From the NCBI GenBank assembly GCA_965214945.1, contig OZ244029.1:868001-932000 (forward strand): a DNA stretch of 64,000 nucleotides, read 5' to 3'. The translations under genes and the position numbers were made by a program. Under the pieces are notes generated by a model. The model saw nothing but the letters and a program-made list of their open reading frames with translations, was not told where the DNA came from and searched no databases. Origin of the DNA: JAAXHB01 sp965214945 (lineage in GTDB: Bacteria > Actinomycetota > Acidimicrobiia > Acidimicrobiales > Aldehydirespiratoraceae). Every line of letters begins with the position of its first letter. Position 1 is the stretch's first letter. Shown here piece after piece: positions 27,668-36,280 of this stretch.

Positions 27668-29188
27668 ATGAACAACGACATCCTGGAGGCGCACAACATA
27701 TCGAAGCACTTCGGCGGTGTCTTCGCCGTCGACGACGTGAGCCTCTCGGTCCCTCGCGGGGAAATCCACGGGTTGGTCGGGGAGAACGGCGCAGGCAAGT
27801 CGACGCTCATGCGCGTGCTGGCCGGGATTCTGAAACCCGATCAGGGCCGTGTGATCGTCGACGGGAACGAACTCAGCGGAGGTGCCGCGGAAGCGATCGA
27901 CGCCGGGATCTCGCTTGTCCATCAGGAACTCAGCCTGGTGCCCGAGATGACGGTTGCCGAGAACATCCTCCTCGGGTCCACTCCCACGCGGGGAGGATTC
28001 ATCGACCGGCGCGAGCAACGCCGTATCGCGGCGGAGGCGCTCAAGGAGATCCACGTGAAAGTGGACCTGGACGAGCCGGTGGTGAGGCTGTCCGTAGCGC
28101 TGCGTCAGTTCGTCGAGATCGCCCGAGCGGTAGCTCGTCGGCCCCAGGTGCTGATTCTCGACGAACCCACGGCCACCTTGACTCCTGCCGAGACCGACTA
28201 CCTGCTCGACATGCTGCAGCGACTCGCTGCCCGCGGGCTCGCGATCATCTACATCTCGCATCGGATCCCGGAGATTTTCCGCATTTGCGACCGGGTCACC
28301 GTGCTGCGCGACGGCAAGCACATCGACACCGTCGCCATCGAAGACACCCAGTCCGACGAACTCGTCGAGATGATGGTGGGCCGCGAGTTGAAGCAGACGC
28401 TCGGAGAGCACCGAGAGGACACAACGCCGGGCGAGGTTCTGCTCAGCGCTCGAGGGATTCGGTCTAAAGGGGTTAACGACGTCGACCTCGACGTCCGCGC
28501 TGGCGAGATCGTCGGGCTCGGCGGACTCGTCGGCGCGGCGCGGACAGAGCTGGTCCGCGTCATGATTGGCGCTGACGATCGGTCGGCCGGCGACACGACC
28601 CTGAATAACGGCGAAGAGCTGGTGCGCCTCACGAGCTACCGCAAGGCGGTCTCCAACGGACTGGCGTATATCCCTGAAGAACGCCGATCCGATGGTTTGG
28701 CCCTCACGATGACCGTGGCCGAAAACATCACCTTGCCCAACCGCCACGAACTGTCACGTGGCGTTGTGCTCGCGTTCCGCAAGATCGCCCGCTTCTCCCA
28801 GGAGCTGGCCGACCGGGTCGGTCTCCGTCCTCCAGAGATCCGGCGCGATGCCGGTGACTTCAGCGGCGGCAACCAACAGAAGATGGTGCTGGCCAAGTGG
28901 TTGGGGCGTGAGCCTAGGGTCATCGTGCTCGACGAGCCGACCCGAGGGGTCGACGTCGGCGCTAAGGCCGAGATCCACCGCCTGATCCGGGATCTCGCAG
29001 ACCGGGGAACGGCGGTTCTCGTCGTGAGTTCCGACCTCCCGGAACTGCTCGAACTCGCCGATGTCATCCATGTGATGCGTGATGGACGAATCGTGGGGAC
29101 GCTCGAAGGTGACGCCGCAGACGAGAAATCGGTGATGTCGTTGGCGGCCGGCGAAGCAGCCGCAGCCAGCGCCGGCGCTTCGTCGTGA
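27668..29188 (+). CDS. Sugar ABC transporter ATPase, RbsA/XylG type (two ABC domains)
   Basis: 506 aa. ABC domain 1 has Walker A GENGAGKST near residue 40, and Walker B LILDEPTATLT. Domain 2 has the degenerate Walker A region GLGGLVGAARTEL usual for this family, signature FSGGNQQKMVLAKWL, and Walker B VIVLDEPTRGVDVG. The start at ATG 27668 has a GGAAGGAGC ribosome site; a longer frame from 27593 lacks one. It is separated from its permease and binding-protein genes by a convergent three-gene block, but carries the same operators. It energises import of a sugar or polyol through the permeases at 32918 and 33931. Confidence 0.92.
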   Translation: MNNDILEAHNISKHFGGVFAVDDVSLSVPRGEIHGLVGENGAGKSTLMRVLAGILKPDQGRVIVDGNELSGGAAEAIDAGISLVHQELSLVPEMTVAENILLGSTPTRGGFIDRREQRRIAAEALKEIHVKVDLDEPVVRLSVALRQFVEIARAVARRPQVLILDEPTATLTPAETDYLLDMLQRLAARGLAIIYISHRIPEIFRICDRVTVLRDGKHIDTVAIEDTQSDELVEMMVGRELKQTLGEHREDTTPGEVLLSARGIRSKGVNDVDLDVRAGEIVGLGGLVGAARTELVRVMIGADDRSAGDTTLNNGEELVRLTSYRKAVSNGLAYIPEERRSDGLALTMTVAENITLPNRHELSRGVVLAFRKIARFSQELADRVGLRPPEIRRDAGDFSGGNQQKMVLAKWLGREPRVIVLDEPTRGVDVGAKAEIHRLIRDLADRGTAVLVVSSDLPELLELADVIHVMRDGRIVGTLEGDAADEKSVMSLAAGEAAAASAGASS

Positions 29189-29254
29189 TAACCGGAGGCT
29201 CGTCGTGATAATCGGGGGCGTTGTCTCCGGCGATTATCTGCCGACCAACCGCCG

Positions 29255-29325
29255 TTATCTGCCGATCCAACCGCCGTCAACGGTCAGCACGGAACCGTGC
29301 CTGTAGTCGGACGTGGTCGTGGTCA
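29255..29325 (-). pseudogene. C-terminal remnant of an SDR gene
   Basis: Directly downstream of the E1-beta stop, the minus strand reads YRHGSVLTVDGGWIGR followed by a stop. This is the standard C-terminal signature of SDR enzymes. Nothing else of the gene remains, so a deletion has fused its tail to the E1-beta end. The adjoining 29181-29276 carries two different 20-22-bp imperfect tandem duplications. Confidence 0.55.
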
Positions 29326-30306
29326 CTGGTGAGCTGCCCTGCTGACCGTCTCGACGATGCGGTCGACCGAGGGGATCGTCGCGTCCTCTAGCGAATCGGC
29401 TGCCGGAAGCGGAACGTGGGGAGTGGTGATGCGCACCACCGGGCCGTCGAGGTCCCAGAAGGCTTCATCGGCGACGATGGAGGCGATCTCGGCGCCCCAG
29501 CCGCACAGTCGAGGGTTTTCCTCAACCGTGATCAGCCGGCTGGTCTTGGTGACGGATGCGAGGATGGTCTGGGTGTCGAGCGGGACCAGCGAGCGGACGT
29601 CGATGACCTCGGCGTCGATCCCTTCCGCGGCCAGCTGCTCAGCGGCGTCGAGAGTTCGATGGACCATGAGCGCGAGCGCCACGATCGTGACGTCGCTGCC
29701 AGGCCGGACCACCTTGGCGACCCCCAGCTCGTCGACGATGTCCCCGTCGTGGTCTGGCAGGTCGAACTTCATCGGGTAGCACGACTTGTGTTCGAAGAAC
29801 ATCACCGGGTCCGGATCGCGAACCGACGCAGCCAGCAGACCGATCGTGTCCTGGGCCGTCGACGGCGCAACCACCTTGAGGCCGGGAACAGCCATCGCCC
29901 AATTCTCCACGCTCTGAGAGTGCTGGGCCCCGAAGCGGGATCCCCCGCCGTTGGCCGTGCGGATCACGAGCGGGAACGACAGCTGGCCGGCGGTCATGTA
30001 GCGACTCTTGGCGATCTCGTTGGCGACGATGTCCCAACACACGGCAAGGAAGTCGCTGAACATGATCTCGGCGATCGGGCGGAGGCCGGTCATCGCCGCA
30101 CCCATCGCCGCGCCCAGAATCGCCTGCTCAGAGATCGGGGCGTCACGCACACGCTCGGGTCCGAACTGCTCGAGCAGGCCGGTGGTGGTCTTAAACACCC
30201 CACCCGCGCCGGCGACGTCCTCGCCCAAGAACACGACGCGAGGGTCGTTCGCCAGCTCTTGGGCAATGCCTCTGCTGACGGCTTCTCGGTAAGTCAGTTG
30301 CGCCAT
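29323..30306 (-). CDS. 2-oxoacid dehydrogenase E1 component, beta subunit
   Basis: 327 aa, transketolase-like pyrimidine-binding and C-terminal domains of the PDH/acetoin dehydrogenase E1-beta family. Conserved features are FLGEDV near residue 25, RDAPISEQA near 57, and DVRSLVPLDTQTI with VEENPRLCGWG toward the C-terminus. The start ATG overlaps the 3' end of the alpha gene by 13 nt, so the subunits are translationally coupled and form an alpha2beta2 enzyme that decarboxylates a 2-oxoacid using thiamine diphosphate. No E2 or E3 gene is present in the cluster. Confidence 0.9.
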   Translation of the reverse strand: MAQLTYREAVSRGIAQELANDPRVVFLGEDVAGAGGVFKTTTGLLEQFGPERVRDAPISEQAILGAAMGAAMTGLRPIAEIMFSDFLAVCWDIVANEIAKSRYMTAGQLSFPLVIRTANGGGSRFGAQHSQSVENWAMAVPGLKVVAPSTAQDTIGLLAASVRDPDPVMFFEHKSCYPMKFDLPDHDGDIVDELGVAKVVRPGSDVTIVALALMVHRTLDAAEQLAAEGIDAEVIDVRSLVPLDTQTILASVTKTSRLITVEENPRLCGWGAEIASIVADEAFWDLDGPVVRITTPHVPLPAADSLEDATIPSVDRIVETVSRAAHQ

Positions 30307-31358
30307 GACGAGCCTCCGTCAGCCCAGACGTCAGTGAATATCGTCTTGAGATCGGGAATGGCCCCACCGACCGCTTCCTGGGTGGCGACGTCAACCGCCT
30401 GGGCTGTCTCGGTGGCGATTCGGGTGAGGTCACCCTCCGGCACCCCCAGCTGAAGCAGCCGCTGGTGATACATGGGGATCGGGTCGCGCTCGAGCCAGGC
30501 CTCGATCTCCTCGTCGGGCCGGTAGGTCCCCGGGTCGGCCCGACTGTGGCCGCCGTGGCGGTAGGTCTGAGCCTCGATAAGGGATGGTCCGCCACCCGAC
30601 CGTGCACGGTCGAGCGCGTCCGATGCCACCGCGTAGACAGCGTCGGCGTCGTTGCCGTCCACGATGATCGAATCCAGTCCGTAGGCGGGTGCTCGGTCGG
30701 CAGCAGGGTTCGGCACGGCCGTGACCTGGCCGATGGCGGTGTATTCCATGTAAAGGTTGTTCTCGCAGACGAAGACTGTGGGCAGGTTCCACACCTTGGC
30801 GAAGTTGATCGCCTCGTGGAACGCTCCGATGTTGGTAGTGCCGTCGCCGAAGAACGCCACGGCGACCTGGCCCGTCTGCAGGAGTTGGGCGGTCCACGCC
30901 GCGCCGTTGGCCACGCAGAGGTGGGCGCCGATGATGGCGTAGCTGCCCATCACCCCGTGATCGACGCTCGTGAGGTGCATCGACCCGCCTTTGCCACCCA
31001 ACAGGCCGTTGGCTCGCCCGAGGAGTTCGGCCATCACCGGCGTCATCGGGACACCGCGGGCCAGCGTGTGTGCGTGACCGCGGTAGGTGGCGAATGTCCA
31101 GTCGTCCGGTCGCATGGCTGCGCCGAAGCCCGCGGCGATGGCCTCCTGACCCAGCGAGAGGTGACTAGTCCCCTTGACGAGACCGCGCAGGAAGAGGTCG
31201 TAGGCGCGCTTTTCGAAGAGCCGGATCTCTTGCTGCAGGCGATAGAGGCGAAGCCGGACATCGGAGGCGATCGGCAGCTCGGCGTTGGCATGGTCGACCG
31301 GATCGGGGAGGATCGGCTCGTGATGGCCATACTCCTCGAACGAGGGCATGGTGGTCAT
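30294..31358 (-). CDS. 2-oxoacid dehydrogenase E1 component, alpha subunit
   Basis: 354 aa from the ATG at 31358. The thiamine-diphosphate motif GDGTTN...CENN lies in the middle (FFGDGTTNIGAFHEAINFAK, then FVCENNLY). The loop YRHGGHSRADPGTYRP matches the regulated/substrate loop of PDH/acetoin-type E1 alpha. A longer frame to 31424 would overlap the upstream gene and lacks support. It starts 8 nt after the M24-family stop, so the order M24, E1-alpha, E1-beta is one operon read leftwards. Substrate (pyruvate, acetoin or a sugar-derived oxoacid) cannot be told from sequence. Confidence 0.9.
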   Translation of the reverse strand: MTTMPSFEEYGHHEPILPDPVDHANAELPIASDVRLRLYRLQQEIRLFEKRAYDLFLRGLVKGTSHLSLGQEAIAAGFGAAMRPDDWTFATYRGHAHTLARGVPMTPVMAELLGRANGLLGGKGGSMHLTSVDHGVMGSYAIIGAHLCVANGAAWTAQLLQTGQVAVAFFGDGTTNIGAFHEAINFAKVWNLPTVFVCENNLYMEYTAIGQVTAVPNPAADRAPAYGLDSIIVDGNDADAVYAVASDALDRARSGGGPSLIEAQTYRHGGHSRADPGTYRPDEEIEAWLERDPIPMYHQRLLQLGVPEGDLTRIATETAQAVDVATQEAVGGAIPDLKTIFTDVWADGGSSWRN

Positions 31359-31366
31359 TGGGCGCC

Positions 31367-32617
31367 TCAGTATTGGTTGGCGACGAAGAGTTCTTCGGCA
31401 GGGAAAAGCGTGATGACGTCGCACCCGTCGGGGGTCACGACCACCTCTTCTTCGATTCGGGCGGCGGACACACCGTCGGTGGCGGGGCAGTAGGTCTCAA
31501 GAGCGAACACCATGCCTTCCTTGATCTCCATCGGATGATCGAGTGAGTTAACCCGGCTGATGATGGGCCGCTCGTGCAGGCCGAGCCCGAGGCCGTGGCC
31601 GAACTGAAGTCCGAACGCCTCGAACTCGCTGTCGAAGCCGAACTCGTGACAGGCAGGAAAACCCTCGGCGACGTCCTTGGTGCTGATCCCCGGTTTGATC
31701 ATCTCTATCGCGGCGTCGATCCACTCGCGAGCCTTGCTGTACGCCTGGTGTTGGGCTGAGGTGGCCCGCCCCACGTTCAGGGTGCGGTAGTAGCAGGTTC
31801 GGTATCCGTTGAACGACTGGATGATGTCGAAGAATGCCTGATCGCCGGGCCTGAGGAGACGATCCGAGAAATTGTGCGGGTGGGGGCTGCAGCGTTCACC
31901 CGAGACGGCGTTCACCGCCTCCACGTCGTCGGAACCCATCTCGTACAGCCGCTTGTTGACCAGCGCGACGATCTCGTTCTCCCTGATGCCGGGTTTCAGC
32001 ACCTCGGAGATCATCTGGTAAGCGCCATCCACCATCGAGGCAGCGGTGGTCAACAGCATGATCTCGTCCGGGGACTTGATCTCGCGCGCGTCGAGCATGA
32101 TCTGTTGGCCGTCGATCACCGTGATGCCCTCGTCTTGGAGCGCGAACAACATCGGAGGTTCAACGATGTCGACGCCGAGCGGCATGCCCGCCACGCCCTG
32201 TTCTCGCAGAATGCTCGCGATCTCCTTCGCCGTTCGGACGAAGAGCCCATTGTCTGGGGGGATGGCGCCGCGCAGTCCGTTGAGGCCGGCGCGGCAGTTG
32301 TCCGGATCGAGCCAGGGGGCATAGAGCCGGTGGTGCGCCGCCGCGGATCCGAAGTCCCAGACCATCGGCTCGTTCTCGCGCGCCAGCAAGGAGAACCGTG
32401 TCATCTTGTCGCGGGCCCACTCGCCGATCTGTGTGCTCGTCGTGTAACGAATGTTGTTGGTGTCGAAGCAAAGGAGCGCACCAGCCCGGGAAGCGTCGAG
32501 GGCCTGGCGGACGCGAGCGAGTCGGTACTCACGCAACCGTTGAAAGTTGACCCGCTCCTCGAAGTCCACGGCCATGGATCCGGGCGACGGGGTCACGGCA
32601 ATTGCGAATTCGGCCAT
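31367..32617 (-). CDS. M24-family (creatinase/Xaa-Pro peptidase-like) protein with altered metal site
   Basis: 416 aa from ATG 32617, with a good AAAGGACGAG ribosome site; a longer frame upstream lacks one. An N-terminal creatinase-like domain is followed by a pita-bread C-terminal domain. The motifs HGLGLGLHERP, the GMVFALET glutamate and the RIEEEVVV glutamate are present. In the usual D-x10-D metal pair, the first Asp (FFDII) is kept but the second position is Cys (GYRTCYYR instead of GYxxDxxR). Relatives include peptidases, creatinase, ectoine hydrolase and the DMSP lyase DddP, so hydrolysis of a small C-N or related bond is possible. First gene of the leftward operon, under the operator pair at 32757/32844. 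Confidence 0.8.
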   Translation of the reverse strand: MAEFAIAVTPSPGSMAVDFEERVNFQRLREYRLARVRQALDASRAGALLCFDTNNIRYTTSTQIGEWARDKMTRFSLLARENEPMVWDFGSAAAHHRLYAPWLDPDNCRAGLNGLRGAIPPDNGLFVRTAKEIASILREQGVAGMPLGVDIVEPPMLFALQDEGITVIDGQQIMLDAREIKSPDEIMLLTTAASMVDGAYQMISEVLKPGIRENEIVALVNKRLYEMGSDDVEAVNAVSGERCSPHPHNFSDRLLRPGDQAFFDIIQSFNGYRTCYYRTLNVGRATSAQHQAYSKAREWIDAAIEMIKPGISTKDVAEGFPACHEFGFDSEFEAFGLQFGHGLGLGLHERPIISRVNSLDHPMEIKEGMVFALETYCPATDGVSAARIEEEVVVTPDGCDVITLFPAEELFVANQY

Positions 32618-32741
32618 CTCGTCCTTTTGCGTCTGTGTCTGCCACTGGTTCGTCTGCCACGCGCCTATTCGTGGGCGACATAGCGCTGCTGTGGCCGGCG
32701 GCGACTGGGGCTTGGCCGGCGGCGACCGGCACCATGCCCAG

Positions 32742-32771
32742 ATAATAGGCGAATTATGCAACCGATTGCAA
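32742..32771 (-). promoter_or_regulatory. Predicted promoter for the M24/E1 operon
   Basis: On the minus strand: TTGCAA (32766-32771), 18-nt spacer, TATTAT (32742-32747). Operator 3 overlaps the -35 element, so repressor binding would exclude RNA polymerase. Confidence 0.5.
32757..32770. promoter_or_regulatory. LacI-family operator 3 (TGCAACCGATTGCA)
   Basis: Third copy of the 14-bp site, differing at one base from the perfect palindrome. It sits on the -35 of the leftward promoter, 87 bp from operator 4, a spacing that could allow looping. Confidence 0.7.
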
Positions 32772-32843
32772 ACCATCACAACGCACGTATCGGCTACTTC
32801 TTACCGAAGTTTGGCCGATATCGCTCACATGTGGATGATAATT

Positions 32844-32857
32844 TGCAATCGATTGCA
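32844..32857. promoter_or_regulatory. LacI-family operator 4 (TGCAATCGATTGCA)
   Basis: Perfect palindromic copy, directly after a GATAAT -10-like element (32837-32842) for the rightward permease genes. It is identical to operator 2, linking the two control regions into one regulon. Confidence 0.75.
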
Positions 32858-32917
32858 TAACCTATTAGGTTCGGGCTCCGATGGAGTCGACCCGCTGGAG
32901 GGAGGTGTCTGCTGCAC

Positions 32918-33934
32918 ATGATCCGTGAGACAGTTGACGCGACACCTGGCGGAGCGGACCTCGGTGCGCCGAGCGACGACGCCGCTGAGCCGTTCCAGCT
33001 GCTGGATTGGATGGCAGACCGCGGCATCTTCCTGTTCACCGCCCTGCTCGTCGCGGCGTCAGCGATCTTCGTCGACGGGTTTGCGACCGTCGACAACATC
33101 ACAGACGTCTTCAATCGAGCCGCCCCGATCGGGATCGTGGCTGTCGGCATGACGTTCGTGGTGATCAGCGCCAACTACCTCGACCTCTCGGTCGTGGCCC
33201 AGGTGGCAACGTCGGCCGTTCTCCTCATCGCTGTTAGCAACGAATCGAACATCTTGGTGGCCATGGCCCTCGCTCTGCTCGTCGCGATCGCCTACGGGCT
33301 CGTGAATGGCACGGCTGTGGGCGTGTTCGGCGCTAACGCGGTCATCGTCACCCTGTCGACGACGTTCATCGGGCTCGGCATACTCCGATGGGCAAGCGGC
33401 GGAAGTATCTACTTCGGCTCGAACGACGGCTTCATCCGTGACTTCGGGACGTCGGAGATCGGACCGTTCCCGCTGTCGATGCTCCTGTTGATAGTGGTAG
33501 CGCTGATCCTCCAGTTGGTCTTGAACAACACCACCTTCGGCTTCCTGGTGAAGTCCTACGGCTCGAATCGGGAGGCAACGCGGCTGGCCGGTGTCAGCAC
33601 ATCGTGGGTTGTCATCGGCGCGTTCACGTTCTCCGCGTTCGGGGCGATGCTTGGCGGCTGGGTCCTCGCCGCGTTCTCCAACACGGCGGTCTCGGCGATG
33701 TCGCAAGGCTTCGACTTCGAAGCGCTGGCGGCCATCATCGTCGGTGGCACCAGCGTGTTCGGTGGCAAGGGGAGCGTGCTTCGGACGCTCCTCGGGGTGG
33801 TGTTCGTGAGTGTGCTCACCAACATCATGGTGTTGTCCGGATTCGGGTTCGGGTACCAGCAGATGGCGATCGGGGCACTGATCGTCCTCGCGGTCTCGGT
33901 CGACGCGCTCGCCCGAAGGCTGGTGAGAACATGA
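32918..33934 (+). CDS. ABC transporter permease, RbsC/BPD_transp_2 family (1)
   Basis: 338 aa, multi-spanning hydrophobic protein of the ribose/xylose permease family. About ten predicted membrane helices follow a 35-residue cytoplasmic N-terminus. Typical features are IGIVAVGMTFVVISANYLDLS in the first third and ALAAIIVGGTSVFGGKGSVLRTLLG near the C-terminus. The start is ATG 32918 after a GGAGGG ribosome site. Its stop overlaps the next permease start (ATGA), so the two permeases probably form a heterodimer in the cytoplasmic membrane. The opposite strand shows long acidic open frames that are shadows. Confidence 0.92.
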   Translation: MIRETVDATPGGADLGAPSDDAAEPFQLLDWMADRGIFLFTALLVAASAIFVDGFATVDNITDVFNRAAPIGIVAVGMTFVVISANYLDLSVVAQVATSAVLLIAVSNESNILVAMALALLVAIAYGLVNGTAVGVFGANAVIVTLSTTFIGLGILRWASGGSIYFGSNDGFIRDFGTSEIGPFPLSMLLLIVVALILQLVLNNTTFGFLVKSYGSNREATRLAGVSTSWVVIGAFTFSAFGAMLGGWVLAAFSNTAVSAMSQGFDFEALAAIIVGGTSVFGGKGSVLRTLLGVVFVSVLTNIMVLSGFGFGYQQMAIGALIVLAVSVDALARRLVRT

Positions 33935-35010
33935 GTCAGTCGGCCGGTCTCCACCTCGGGATCGCCCAGACCGATCTGATCGGTCGGATCAAGACCACCA
34001 TCGCTCGCCGCACGGAAGGACGCGCCATCGTCCTGCTCATCGGCGTGGCCATCTGGGCCTGGATCGAAGACGACACGGTCTTCACCGCCTATGAGGTCAC
34101 GCTCGGCCGGATCGCGCTGATAGGCCTCGTGGCCCTGGGGTTGACGGCCGTCATCCTCATGGGCGAACTCGACCTCAGCATCGCTAGCACCCTCGCTGTC
34201 GCCGGCGTCGTCATGGCCAGTATCGACAACATGGCGCTGGGGATCGTTGCTGCGCTCGTTGTTGGGCTCGCGATCGGCGCGTTGAACGCTTTCTTCGTGG
34301 TGATCGTCGGGATCAACTCCTTCATCGCGACACTCGGCATGCTTTTCTTCCTGCGCGGTCTCGCTTTCGTCATCTCCGACGAGGAGCCGGTCCGCATCTC
34401 CGACGTCGACGCCGGCATCGCGTTCGGCAAACCGCTCATCGGAGACTTCACGCCTCGTGTCCTGATCTTTTTGTTGACCTTCGTGGCGATGCAGGTCTTC
34501 TTGAGTCGCGTCCGTGTCGGCCGCGAGTTCTATGCGGTCGGCGGCAACCGGGAAGCGGCTCGCGACGCAGGGATCCCCGTCCGCCGACGGGTTTTCACCG
34601 GCTTCATGATCTCCGGATTCATCGCTGCTGGCGCTGGTGTGATCAACACGCTCGAGCGTACGGCCGCCGATCCGACGGCTGGCGGCACCGTCCTGTTGTC
34701 TAGCTTCGCCGCCGCGATCGTCGGCGGAATCCTGCTAACTGGCGGTCGTGGCTCGGTGGTCGGGACACTTCTCGGCGCAGCTTCGCTTGGCATCCTGCAG
34801 ATCGCGCTGACTCTCACAGCGGTCGAGGTCGACGTCCAGAACATCATCATCGGCCTTGTGCTGTTCGTGGCCGTGGTGACCGATCCGACGACTCTGCGGT
34901 CGGTTATCTCGAGCGCACGGTCTGCCATCCGCGCTCGCCGCTCCGGTGGTGCGAACACATTACCACGACCCACATTACCGCGACCGGGCTCCTCGCAAAC
35001 CAGTCACTGA
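33931..35010 (+). CDS. ABC transporter permease, RbsC/BPD_transp_2 family (2)
   Basis: 359 aa, second permease of the same family. Features are IGLVALGLTAVILMGELDLS and SSFAAAIVGGILLTGGRGSV, with multiple membrane helices. It starts at ATG 33931, overlapping the first permease gene. The C-terminal tail contains a 15-bp tandem duplication (34956-34985) that encodes TLPRPTLPRP, an example of the short duplications seen throughout the window. It works with the ATPase at 27668 and the binding protein at 35087. Confidence 0.92.
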   Translation: MSQSAGLHLGIAQTDLIGRIKTTIARRTEGRAIVLLIGVAIWAWIEDDTVFTAYEVTLGRIALIGLVALGLTAVILMGELDLSIASTLAVAGVVMASIDNMALGIVAALVVGLAIGALNAFFVVIVGINSFIATLGMLFFLRGLAFVISDEEPVRISDVDAGIAFGKPLIGDFTPRVLIFLLTFVAMQVFLSRVRVGREFYAVGGNREAARDAGIPVRRRVFTGFMISGFIAAGAGVINTLERTAADPTAGGTVLLSSFAAAIVGGILLTGGRGSVVGTLLGAASLGILQIALTLTAVEVDVQNIIIGLVLFVAVVTDPTTLRSVISSARSAIRARRSGGANTLPRPTLPRPGSSQTSH

Positions 35011-35066
35011 CCTCAACCATTACTGAGACCTCAACCATTACAGATCACTGACCCCCCAACCATTAC
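35004..35066 (+). repeat. Three imperfect tandem copies of a CAACCATTAC-containing unit
   Basis: Between permease 2 and the binding-protein gene the element ending CAACCATTAC occurs three times (about 35004-35023, 35024-35041, 35042-35066). Each copy of CCATTAC is conserved while the lead-in varies. The third lies just before the AGAAAGG ribosome region of the next gene. Confidence 0.7.
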
Positions 35067-35086
35067 AGAAAGGACCCAGTGAACCT

Positions 35087-36136
35087 ATGAGCAAGACAGA
35101 TACCACCGACAGGCGATGGAGGCCGCTTATCGGCCTGTTCCTGGCAGTCACTCTGGTCGCTGCCGCGTGTGGCGGTGACGACGATGACGAATCTGCAGCG
35201 GAACCCGCCCCCGCGTCCGACGATGACGGTGGTGCCTCTGGCGATGGAGAGACCTTCGAGGTATTCGCCCTCCTGCCGCAGGGCAACGACCAGCCGTACG
35301 GAACCACCTACCTGCCGCCGTTCGAAGCCAAGGCTGCGGAGCTCGGCCTGAACCTCAACATCACGAACTCGCAGTACGACGCCGACAAGCAGGCGAGCGA
35401 GTGTGAGGTCGCGGTTGCTGCTGAACCGGACCTGATCATCCTTTGGCCCGCGGTCGGCGACACGGTGCGTCCATGTCTCGAAGCGGCAAGGGACGCGGGA
35501 ATCCCGGTGACGGTGACGAACTCCGACGTGAACCCCGAAGACAAGGACCTGACTGCCGCCTACTCCGGCCCCGACACTTACGGGCAGGGCGCGGCGTCAG
35601 GTGAGCTGATGTGCGAGTTCGCCGACGGGCAGGAGATCGGCATCATCATGGTTAATGGCCTCACCGGCAACTCCACCGCGATCGACCGAGAAAACGGCTT
35701 CGAGGAGACGATCGACGAGCAATGCCCGAACGTGGAGATCCTGGCCCGCCAACCGGGCAACTGGAACAAGGACGACTCGCAACTTGCTGCATCCGAGATG
35801 ATCACGGCCGTTGGCGCCGAGAACATCCAGGGCGTCTACGCAGCGGACGACACCATGGTGGCCGGGGTGATTGATGCGCTGAAGGCCCGTGACATCGATC
35901 CGGCTGGACTCATCATCACCTCGATCGGGAACACATTCCTCGGGAACCCGCTCGTGAAGAACGGCGAGCTCGACGGCACGATCTTCCAGTCGTCGTCGTG
36001 GGACGGCGAGAACGCCGCAGTGACTGCCTACGAGATCCTGACCGGCGTTACCTCCGAGCGCATCGTCAAGTTCATGCCCTCTGTCAAGGTGACTGTCGAT
36101 AACGCCGACGACCCGTCGGTCGCTCCCGAGTGGTAA
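35087..36136 (+). CDS. Periplasmic-type sugar-binding lipoprotein of the ABC transporter
   Basis: 349 aa. Signal peptide with lipobox VAAAC (Cys28) followed by a strongly acidic linker (GGDDDDES...), typical of actinobacterial lipoproteins anchored outside the membrane. The mature part is a type 1 periplasmic-binding fold (Peripla_BP_4). Features are a ligand-binding region with NSQYDADKQ, ILWPAVGDTV, VTNSDVNPED and the repeated GVYAADDTMVAGVIDAL. It delivers the substrate to the two permeases. Together with RbsA-type ATPase and RbsC-type permeases this is a CUT2-class importer for a sugar or polyol. The specific ligand is unknown. Confidence 0.92.
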   Translation: MSKTDTTDRRWRPLIGLFLAVTLVAAACGGDDDDESAAEPAPASDDDGGASGDGETFEVFALLPQGNDQPYGTTYLPPFEAKAAELGLNLNITNSQYDADKQASECEVAVAAEPDLIILWPAVGDTVRPCLEAARDAGIPVTVTNSDVNPEDKDLTAAYSGPDTYGQGAASGELMCEFADGQEIGIIMVNGLTGNSTAIDRENGFEETIDEQCPNVEILARQPGNWNKDDSQLAASEMITAVGAENIQGVYAADDTMVAGVIDALKARDIDPAGLIITSIGNTFLGNPLVKNGELDGTIFQSSSWDGENAAVTAYEILTGVTSERIVKFMPSVKVTVDNADDPSVAPEW

Positions 36137-36178
36137 CCCGCAACCGCAGGTAACCCGCAACCGCAACTAACGGTCGGA

Positions 36179-36228
36179 CGCGGGACCCGGGGGAGTGGTT
36201 CCCCTCCGCACAGCCCTTGGGTCCCGCG
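36179..36228. terminator. Strong hairpin after the binding-protein gene
   Basis: Perfect 10-bp inverted repeat CGCGGGACCC / GGGTCCCGCG with an inner GGGG/CCCC pairing in the loop. It sits between the binding-protein and lacI-type genes. No T-run follows, as is common in high-GC actinobacteria. Partial terminator or attenuator function is likely. Confidence 0.55.
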
Positions 36229-36280
36229 TGCCCGACTTGTCACCCGCGTGCTCGGCTTGTAATTAGCAAAATATGCAGAG

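Noticed and set aside
27635..28747. 370-codon open frame antisense to the ABC ATPase gene
   Set aside because: The sense strand has two complete ABC domains; the antisense frame has no start context or family pattern and is a high-GC shadow.
29416..30453. 345-codon plus-strand frame opposite E1-beta
   Set aside because: E1-beta motifs on the minus strand are unambiguous; the opposite frame is compositionally typical of a shadow.
30465..31493. 342-codon plus-strand frame opposite E1-alpha
   Set aside because: Shadow of the E1-alpha gene; no recognisable domain.
31367..32617. Naming the M24 protein a DMSP lyase (DddP) or ectoine hydrolase
   Set aside because: Only general family similarity is visible, and one metal ligand differs; the sequence does not decide the substrate.
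33059..33706. Charged 215-codon minus-strand frame within the first permease gene
   Set aside because: Antisense to a clear RbsC-type permease; composition results from reading hydrophobic codons backwards.
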